DNA from: Gemmatimonas phototrophica
GTDB lineage: Bacteria > Gemmatimonadota > Gemmatimonadetes > Longimicrobiales > Gaopeijiaceae
DNA length: 7,213 nt
Direction: 5' to 3'
NCBI GenBank assembly: GCA_945876015.1
Contig: CAMCNM010000094.1
Coordinates: 1-7,213, forward strand
Shown here: positions 1 through 4,794 of the stretch, in pieces
Layout: each line of letters begins with the position of its first letter
Numbering within the stretch: position 1 is the stretch's first letter
Notes under the pieces: model-generated
Told to the model about the DNA's origin: nothing
What the model saw: only the letters and a program-made list of their open reading frames with translations
Databases searched by the model: none
Position numbers and translations under genes: made by a program

Positions 1-137
1 GGTCCGACGAGCGCGTGGACCGTGTTGCGGCGGACCGCGAGCGCGACGTCGTCCAGGAGCGCCTCGCGCTGGCGCCGCACCACCAGGCCTTCGATGTCGA
101 GCAGCGCGGGCGCCGCGCCGACGGCGACGTCGGTCAT
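1..137 (-). CDS. ABC transporter ATP-binding subunit, N-terminal fragment (probable metal importer)
   Basis: The first 45 codons of an ABC ATPase; the rest lies beyond the left edge. The translation contains LLDIEGLVVRR, then ALLDDVALAVRRNTVHALVG followed by a proline codon. This is the usual opening of an ABC nucleotide-binding domain: the A-loop strand, the 'LxDVxLxV' strand, and the strand leading into Walker A, whose first residues G45-P46 are the last visible. The aromatic A-loop residue is replaced by arginine (RR, 21-22) or lies nearby. The ATG sits in an ATGA overlap with the stop codon of the upstream substrate-binding protein gene, so translation is probably coupled. By context it would energise uptake of the metal delivered by that protein. 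The membrane permease expected to follow is not in the window. Family membership is well supported. Substrate (zinc or manganese) is inferred from the neighbour only. Confidence 0.85.
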   Translation of the reverse strand, partial: MTDVAVGAAPALLDIEGLVVRRQREALLDDVALAVRRNTVHALVG

Positions 138-1036
138 TCGTCGGTCACCAGCGCCTGGATCATGGTGTCCACGTTCACCTGCATCTCCTTCTCGAACTTG
201 TCCGCAGTGTACTCACCCGAGGCGATGTGGGTGATCTGGTAGGCTTTCACCCCCGCTTCGTCCTGGAGGACATCGAGCATCGCCGGGGGGAACGTCTCCT
301 CGCTGAAGACGACGTGGATCTGCTCGCCCCGGAGCATCTGGACCATGTCGCGCAACTCGGCCGCGGACGGCATCAGGCCGTGCGCGGGTTGCACCACGCC
401 GGCCACCTCGAGCCCGAACTCCTGCAGCAGGTAGCCGTAGCCGTCGTGCACCGTGACCACGCGCGTGACCTTGGCCGCGGCCAGCCGCTGTGAGGCCTTC
501 GCCTTGATCACCCGGAGCCGCCGCGCGTAGTCCGCCGCGTTCCGCTGCAGCGCCGGCCCGTCCTTCGGCCGGAAGTTCGTGATCGCGCGCTGGATCGCGT
601 AGGTCTGCTGCACCGCGTTCGTGAACGAGATGAACGTGTGGGAGTTGACCCCCGTGCCGCTCGCCGAATGGATCTGCGGCGTCTGCTCGTTCGTGCGGAC
701 GATCAGGGCCTTCGTGTTTCCCGACGCCTTGAGCATCGGCAGGATGAAGTCGTCATGGCCGATGCCGTTGATCACCACCACGTCGAGGTCGGCGAGCTTC
801 TTGATGTCCTCGGGGCGAGGCGAGTAGTCGCCGGCGTCGATCTCGCCGGGGAGGATCGACCGCACCTCGTAGCCGGGCAGGTCGCCCACCACGTTCTTCG
901 TCCACGCATAGTATGGATGAAGGGTGACGCCGATCTTGAGCGTGGGGGTCGCCTGCGCCGACGCGGCGCCGGCCGCGCCGAGCCAGGCGGCGGCGAGGAC
1001 CAGGACGAGGAGCCGGCGGGAAAGGCGGGGAACCAT
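134..1036 (-). CDS. ZnuA/TroA-like metal ABC transporter substrate-binding protein
   Basis: A 300-residue exported protein of the cluster A-I (ZnuA/TroA/PsaA) type, which captures Zn2+ or Mn2+ in the periplasm and hands it to an ABC permease. Residues 1-28 form a signal peptide: arginines at 4, 7 and 8, a hydrophobic core, and a likely cut after ASA. No lipobox is seen. Family landmarks are a first strand with LKIGVTLHPYYAW (His40), LPGEIDAGDYSPRPED (64-77), VVVINGIGHDDFI (His94), NSHTFISFTN (His133), VTVHDGYGYLLQEFGLEV (His197), VFSEETFPP (Glu246/247) and a C-terminal helix. The usual motif is 'DPHDYEPxPxD' after 'PPG', but here the histidine is replaced (DAGDY). A histidine appears instead in the 'NGxGxE' motif (His94). 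There is no His-rich loop as in many ZnuA proteins. The ATG at 1036 lies 10 bases after the permease stop, with only a weak Shine-Dalgarno. The stop overlaps the ATPase start. Family fairly sure; metal unknown. Confidence 0.82.
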   Translation of the reverse strand: MVPRLSRRLLVLVLAAAWLGAAGAASAQATPTLKIGVTLHPYYAWTKNVVGDLPGYEVRSILPGEIDAGDYSPRPEDIKKLADLDVVVINGIGHDDFILPMLKASGNTKALIVRTNEQTPQIHSASGTGVNSHTFISFTNAVQQTYAIQRAITNFRPKDGPALQRNAADYARRLRVIKAKASQRLAAAKVTRVVTVHDGYGYLLQEFGLEVAGVVQPAHGLMPSAAELRDMVQMLRGEQIHVVFSEETFPPAMLDVLQDEAGVKAYQITHIASGEYTADKFEKEMQVNVDTMIQALVTDE

Positions 1037-1046
1037 TCGAGTGTCG

Positions 1047-2300
1047 CTACATCCCGGCCAGGGTCACCGCGAACAGCTGGCAGAGCACCGCGCCCACCAC
1101 CGACATCGATAGCCCCCAGATGAACAGCTGCCGGAAGAGCACGGGGGCGGGCTCTCCCACCGGCAGGGCCGCCAGGCAGAGCGCGCCGAGCGTGGACAGG
1201 GGCGAGACGTCCACCAGCGAGGAGCCCACGTTGATGCTGAGCGCGATGGCCAGCGGGTTTCCGCCGCCGAGATTCTCCACCAGGCCCGGGATGGTCGGCA
1301 GGAACGCTGGGAGCACCACGCCCGAGGTGCTGCTGTAGGTCGAGATCGCGCCGGTCACGAACGCGATCGCGCCGTTTACGGTCCCCGGCGTCGCCATGCG
1401 CGCGAGCAGGGCGCTGAACAGATCCATCCCTCCGGTGGCCTCGAGCACCGCGATCAGCACGGTCACGCCGCACACCATGACGATGACCGTCCACGGCATG
1501 CGCTTGATCGCGGTGGTGTCCTCGACGGTGCGGAGCGCGACGAGGAGTCCGACCGCGGCGAACGCGGAGAGCCCCAGGTCGAGCTTCAGGACGACCACGC
1601 CGAGGATCCACGCGACGATGATCCCCACGGTCATGGCCTGGCCCCCCGTGAGGCCCGGCTCCGGCGCCACGGCGGTCGCGGAGTCCACGTTGCCCCTGAG
1701 CTTGTGTCCGCCCAGGAGGAAGTACGCGACCAGCGCGACCAGCGCGTGGGCGGCGAAGTTCGCGAACCAGACCTTGCCTTCGTGCCCGCCCATGCCCGCC
1801 TTGTCCATCGTCGTGTTGGCGATCACGCCGACCGAGCTGAACGGCGAAAGATTCCCGGCGTTCGCTCCGTTCGCGACCATGAGCGCGGTGAGGAAGTGGG
1901 GCACCTTCGCGCGGGCGCCGATCGCCATCGCGAGCGGGACGACCAGGGCCACGCTCGAGATCGCGCCGGGCCCCACCGACGAGACCAGCCCGGCCGTGAT
2001 GAAGAAGAGGATGGGCAGCATCCGGGCGTCCCCGCGCGCCAGGAGCGCCGCGCGATGCGCGAGCTTCTCCAACGTGCCGTTCACCTCGGCCACCGCGAAC
2101 AGGAGCGTCACCCCAGCCAGCGTGATGAAGAGCGGGGCGGGGAAGCCCCGGATCACCGCTCCGGCCGCCTGCCCATCTACGTAGACCCCGACCAGCCAGG
2201 CGAAGGCGATCGCGAGGATGCCGACGTTGATGCGGGTCACGATCGAGAGGATGATCGCGATGAGGAGGGCCAGCAACGACGCGACGGCCGGATTGATCAC
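1047..2300 (-). CDS. MatC-like / SLC13-type (ion transporter superfamily) carboxylate permease
   Basis: A 417-residue polytopic membrane protein, about 10-11 hydrophobic helices, resembling the dicarboxylate carrier MatC and related SLC13/DASS-type permeases. The N-terminal stretch has the MatC-like pattern: RINVGILAIAFAWLVG (23-38), then GFPAPLFITLAGVTLLFAVAE (52-72) and NGT (74-76). Two half-repeat signatures occupy equivalent places in the two halves: NAGNLSPFSSVG (147-158) and SLVDVSPLSTLG (361-372), preceded by STYSSTSGVVLPAFLP. Such paired S-P-x-S loops form the substrate site in this superfamily. A soluble loop at about 197-220 separates the halves. The start is GTG at 2300, with no in-frame start between it and the upstream gene and the first helix beginning immediately; the Shine-Dalgarno is weak. 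It lies 57 bases after the DUF6504-like gene and 10 bases before the metal-binding protein gene. The substrate cannot be read from sequence; malonate, another dicarboxylate or a metal-carboxylate complex are possible. Confidence 0.75.
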   Translation of the reverse strand: MINPAVASLLALLIAIILSIVTRINVGILAIAFAWLVGVYVDGQAAGAVIRGFPAPLFITLAGVTLLFAVAEVNGTLEKLAHRAALLARGDARMLPILFFITAGLVSSVGPGAISSVALVVPLAMAIGARAKVPHFLTALMVANGANAGNLSPFSSVGVIANTTMDKAGMGGHEGKVWFANFAAHALVALVAYFLLGGHKLRGNVDSATAVAPEPGLTGGQAMTVGIIVAWILGVVVLKLDLGLSAFAAVGLLVALRTVEDTTAIKRMPWTVIVMVCGVTVLIAVLEATGGMDLFSALLARMATPGTVNGAIAFVTGAISTYSSTSGVVLPAFLPTIPGLVENLGGGNPLAIALSINVGSSLVDVSPLSTLGALCLAALPVGEPAPVLFRQLFIWGLSMSVVGAVLCQLFAVTLAGM

Positions 2301-2305
2301 GCGGG

Positions 2306-2333
2306 GGCGCCTGGGTGGGGGGATCGGCGCCTG
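2306..2333. repeat. Direct repeat of GGCGCCTG, 20 bp apart
   Basis: GGCGCCTG occurs at 2306-2313 and again at 2326-2333, in the 57-base gap just upstream of the permease start codon. The step of 20 bp is close to two helical turns. Because GGCGCC is its own reverse complement, the two copies can also pair with each other as a hairpin in the leader. It could be an operator or a leader structure for the transport genes. In DNA this GC-rich a chance origin is quite possible, and no good sigma-70 promoter is visible beside it; TAGAAT on the minus strand (2360-2355) has no matching -35. Confidence 0.25.
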
Positions 2334-2357
2334 AAAGCGGCTCGGCGCAGGGGTATT

Positions 2358-2663
2358 CTATCCCTCCTCCCCCTGCACCCACCACCCTCCCTCCACCCGG
2401 TCCAGATAGAGGGTCAACGAGCGTCCGTCCTCCAGCACCACCGTCACGTACTCGCGTGAGAGCGGATGGCGCCACCATTCGTCGTCGATCCGCCATCGCT
2501 CGCGGATGGCCGTCACCCGCTTTGCGCGCGAACTACGCTTTCCCACTACCACCACGGCCACGGGCGCGCCCGCGTCGTCCACCAGGACGCGCGCGCCCCG
2601 CGGTGAGCCGAGCGGCTTGAGCCGCGTCGCTCTCGCGCATCCGTCCTTCCGGCCGTCCCTCAC
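2358..2663 (-). CDS. DUF6504-like small protein, partner of ImuB-type gene
   Basis: A 101-residue soluble protein with no signal peptide or membrane segment. Its second half carries the recognisable pattern RERWRIDDEWWRHPLSREY (54-72) and VVLEDGRSLTLYLDRVEGGWW (75-95), with predicted beta strands and several conserved tryptophans. This matches my recollection of DUF6504, a domain of unknown function found beside, or sometimes near, Y-family-like polymerase genes and dnaE2 in actinobacteria and other high-GC phyla. The first 20 residues are basic and look disordered. The start is GTG at 2663, overlapping the ImuB-type stop as GTGA, so it is probably translated by coupling in fixed proportion to ImuB. 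This suggests an accessory role in the same translesion complex, which is inference. No enzymatic motif is visible. Confidence 0.72.
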   Translation of the reverse strand: MRDGRKDGCARATRLKPLGSPRGARVLVDDAGAPVAVVVVGKRSSRAKRVTAIRERWRIDDEWWRHPLSREYVTVVLEDGRSLTLYLDRVEGGWWVQGEEG

Positions 2664-4009
2664 GGATCGAAGCTCAGCAGCGCGTGGCGGCGCTCGGGGA
2701 TGCGCGACAACGGATCGACCTCCACCACGCGATAGAGCGGAGAGTGGCCCAGGCGAAGCTTGAGCTCTCGCACCGCGCTCCGGAGCGAGTGCGGCACTTC
2801 GCCGTCCGACAGGTCGCGCCCTTCCTCGGGCCGTCCCAACGCGTCCTTCCGGTCGAACAGGCTGCTCTGGCTGCTGGGCGGACCGAAGCGGAACAGCTCG
2901 ACAGCGAGCGCCTCGACCGCGCGCGGCGGCGGGAGCAGTCCCATGCGCGAGCGCAGCACGAACGCGAGCGGCTCGCGCGACGCGATCGGATCACGCAGGA
3001 CGGCGTCCACCATCCACGAGCCGCCACCCTCCAGCCGTCCCACCACGCGCAGAGCCGCCACGCTCCTGCCGCGCCGCTCGGGACGCGCGAGCGCCCGCTC
3101 GAGCAGCCGGTCGAGCGCGCCGTGCAGGGTCTCGACCTGCCCGATCGGAGTGGAAAAATCGAGCGCCACCCGCACCGGCCGCGGACGGTGCCACGGACGC
3201 ACCGCATCGATCCGCTCCCCGCTCGCCCAGGCGCGGGCGCGTCCGCCTTCCTCTCCGAACTGTCCCACCAGCGCGGGAGCGGGGAAGCGGAGCAGGTCGC
3301 CCAGCGTGCGCACGCCGAGCCGCTCCAAGCGATCGAGCGTGGCCTCCTCCACCGGGAGCGCTGTCACCGGCTGCCTCGCGAGAAACGTGCAGAGCCCCGC
3401 TTCGGGCACGATCATCGGCTCGCCCGGCCGCGCTCCCGCGGCCGCCACCCACGCGCCGAACTTGCCCGGCGCGAAGCCCGCGCGCGTGGCCGCCACCAGC
3501 GGCCCGGGCAGGACGCGGAACAGCGCCCGGATCACGCGCAGCACCTGGTTCGGAGGCGAGCCGTACAGGCGCCCGAGGCCGTCCATCCCCAGGAACACGC
3601 GTCCCCGTCCCGCGGGCTCCACCACCGGCGTCAGCTCGGACAGCACCTCGAGCAGCGTGTCCTCAGCCGCGTCGTAGTGGGAGGGATCGGGCTCCAGCAG
3701 GGTCAGTGACGGACAGAGCGAGACCGCCTGCGAGACCAGCTGCCCAGGCCGCACCCCCGCCTCGGAGGCCCGCTCGGAGACCTGCCACACGGTCCGGCGC
3801 GCCCCCCCTTCGGTGGAGAGCAGCGCGACCGAAGTGGTGTCGAGCCCGGGGGAGCGCACCAGCTCCAGGCGCAGCTCGAAGGTGGGGAGCCAGAGGCAGA
3901 GTGCGGTGCGACTCGCGCGGGACGGGAGAAGGTTCTGCGGGTTGGCCTCGTAGGAGGTACCGAGGTCGAGATCGAGGGGGCGGGCGTAGCGCTGTCGGGC
4001 GTCGGCCAT
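2660..4009 (-). CDS. imuB: ImuB-type Y-family DNA polymerase-like protein
   Basis: A 449-residue protein of the DNA polymerase Y family, ImuB branch. In the ImuA/ImuB/DnaE2 mutasome, ImuB is a non-catalytic hub that recruits the error-prone polymerase DnaE2 to the sliding clamp. The core begins at about residue 36 with ALCLWLPTFELRLEL, where the metal-binding aspartate of true Y polymerases (as in DMDxFF) is absent. Motif III is also altered: VFLGMDGLGRLYG (138-150) lacks the SIDE aspartate-glutamate pair. A helix-hairpin-helix-like segment follows (213-250: ALPVEEATLDRLERLGVRTLGDLL). The C-terminal part holds QSSLF at 381-385, a good beta-clamp binding motif, and ends VDPLSRIPERRHALLSFDP, a tail typical of this group. 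ATG 4009 is the only plausible start before the core. It leaves a 33-residue unstructured N-terminus and has a poor Shine-Dalgarno. No imuA or dnaE2 is present in the window. Family confident; loss of catalysis inferred from the missing residues. Confidence 0.85.
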   Translation of the reverse strand: MADARQRYARPLDLDLGTSYEANPQNLLPSRASRTALCLWLPTFELRLELVRSPGLDTTSVALLSTEGGARRTVWQVSERASEAGVRPGQLVSQAVSLCPSLTLLEPDPSHYDAAEDTLLEVLSELTPVVEPAGRGRVFLGMDGLGRLYGSPPNQVLRVIRALFRVLPGPLVAATRAGFAPGKFGAWVAAAGARPGEPMIVPEAGLCTFLARQPVTALPVEEATLDRLERLGVRTLGDLLRFPAPALVGQFGEEGGRARAWASGERIDAVRPWHRPRPVRVALDFSTPIGQVETLHGALDRLLERALARPERRGRSVAALRVVGRLEGGGSWMVDAVLRDPIASREPLAFVLRSRMGLLPPPRAVEALAVELFRFGPPSSQSSLFDRKDALGRPEEGRDLSDGEVPHSLRSAVRELKLRLGHSPLYRVVEVDPLSRIPERRHALLSFDP

Positions 4010-4035
4010 GGGGGAGATCCAGACTTCAGTTCCGG

Positions 4036-4078
4036 ATTGTGATGCCGAACGAACACCGAAACCGAAGCTACGCCGAAG
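4036..4078 (-). promoter_or_regulatory. Candidate operator/promoter: four NTTCGG direct repeats upstream of the ImuB-type gene
   Basis: On the plus strand CCGAAC (4045-4050), CCGAAA (4056-4061), CCGAAG (4062-4067) and CCGAAG (4073-4078) form two abutting units, each of CCGAAN-N5-CCGAAN with an 11-bp step. On the minus strand they read NTTCGG-N5-NTTCGG; the distal pair can also be written CTTC-N7-CTTC. A -10-like CACAAT (4041-4036) follows immediately, about 27 bases before the ATG at 4009, so a protein bound to the repeats would cover the promoter. The 11-bp direct-repeat geometry is the same as that of the alphaproteobacterial LexA box GTTC-N7-GTTC, although the bases differ slightly. DNA-damage control of an imuB gene is usual, which makes a LexA-type site plausible. 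The region could also control lemA on the other side. Repeats are certain; function is inference. Confidence 0.42.
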
Positions 4079-4134
4079 ATCGTGCCCAGGGCAACACGCT
4101 GTCGTTAGCTTGGAGCGCCCCAACCCCGACCTGA

Positions 4135-4151
4135 GCCCGGAGCTTCCGGGC
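4135..4151. other. Short perfect hairpin in the lemA leader
   Basis: GCCCGGA (4135-4141) and TCCGGGC (4145-4151) form a 7-bp perfect stem with a 3-base loop, 35 bases before the lemA start. There is no T-run on either side, so it is not a standard intrinsic terminator. It may be a 5' leader stem affecting lemA mRNA, or chance in GC-rich DNA. Confidence 0.25.
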
Positions 4152-4186
4152 CGGATCATCCTGTACCGCTTCACGGAGTAACGCCG

Positions 4187-4771
4187 ATGGCCGCGTCGAT
4201 CCCGCTCATTCTGATTGCGCTGGTACTGGTCTGGCTGGTCGGCATCTACAACCGGCTCGTCTCGCTCCGGAACCGGTTCAAGAACGCCTTCTCGCAGATC
4301 GACGTGCAGCTGAAGCGGCGCTACGACCTGATCCCCAACCTGGTGGAGACGGTCAAAGGCTACATGAAGCACGAGAAGGGGACGCTCGAGGCCGTGATCG
4401 CCGCGCGCAATCAGGCGCGCACCTCCGCGCAGACGGCCGCGGCCGACCCGGGGGATCCCGCCGCGATGAAGGCGCTCATGGCCGCGGAGCAGAGCCTGAC
4501 CGGCTCGCTCGGCCGCATGTTCGCCCTGTCCGAGGCGTACCCGGACCTGAAGGCGAGCTCGAACATGCAGCAGCTCCAGGAGGAGCTCTCCTCCACGGAG
4601 AACAAGGTCGCGTTCGCGCGTCAGGCCTTCAACGATTCGGTGATGCTGTACAACACCTATCGCGAGAGCTTCCCGCAGAATCAGATCGCCGGCGCGTTCG
4701 GGTTCAAGGCCGCGGAGCCGTTCGAGATCGAGGTCGAGGCAGAACGAGAGGCCCCGCGCGTTTCCTTCTGA
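4187..4771 (+). CDS. lemA: LemA family membrane protein
   Basis: A 194-residue LemA protein of full family length. One N-terminal transmembrane helix (about 4-20) is followed by the family hallmark YNRLVSLRNRFKNAFSQIDV (21-40), then QLKRRYDLIPNLVETVKGYM (41-60) and KHE. The rest is a helical bundle with a Q/A-rich connection and the conserved segment AYPDLKASSNMQQLQEELSS (117-136) and ENKVAFARQAFNDSV, YN, FP. The C-terminus ends with the usual FGF...EPFEIE...PRVSF. The bundle is expected outside the cytoplasmic membrane. LemA proteins have no known enzymatic activity; they are often encoded beside membrane M48 or TPM-domain proteins and are thought to assist envelope proteostasis. The ATG is supported by CGGAG at 4174-4178, 8 bases upstream. 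The M48 gene follows after 23 bases, so the two are almost certainly one operon. Confidence 0.95.
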   Translation: MAASIPLILIALVLVWLVGIYNRLVSLRNRFKNAFSQIDVQLKRRYDLIPNLVETVKGYMKHEKGTLEAVIAARNQARTSAQTAAADPGDPAAMKALMAAEQSLTGSLGRMFALSEAYPDLKASSNMQQLQEELSSTENKVAFARQAFNDSVMLYNTYRESFPQNQIAGAFGFKAAEPFEIEVEAEREAPRVSF

Positions 4772-4794
4772 GCGACTGAGCGCCGCTCCCTCCG

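Noticed and set aside
1704..2459. 251-codon plus-strand frame opposite the permease
   Set aside because: Highly charged Arg/Asp/Glu/His-rich shadow of a membrane protein gene; no family resemblance.
772..2496. 574-codon open frame on the minus strand across the permease gene
   Set aside because: It overlaps the permease and metal-binding protein genes in another frame and is rich in R, G, A and P with no membrane segments or motifs. Long spurious frames are expected in DNA this GC-rich.
2684..3709. 341-codon plus-strand frame opposite the ImuB-type gene
   Set aside because: Gln/Arg/His-rich shadow translation without recognisable motifs; the minus-strand product is clearly conserved.
4010..4372. 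Upstream extension of the ImuB-type frame to 4372
   Set aside because: It would run antisense through the start of lemA and adds 121 residues with no resemblance to the Y-family. ATG 4009 gives a normal-length protein.
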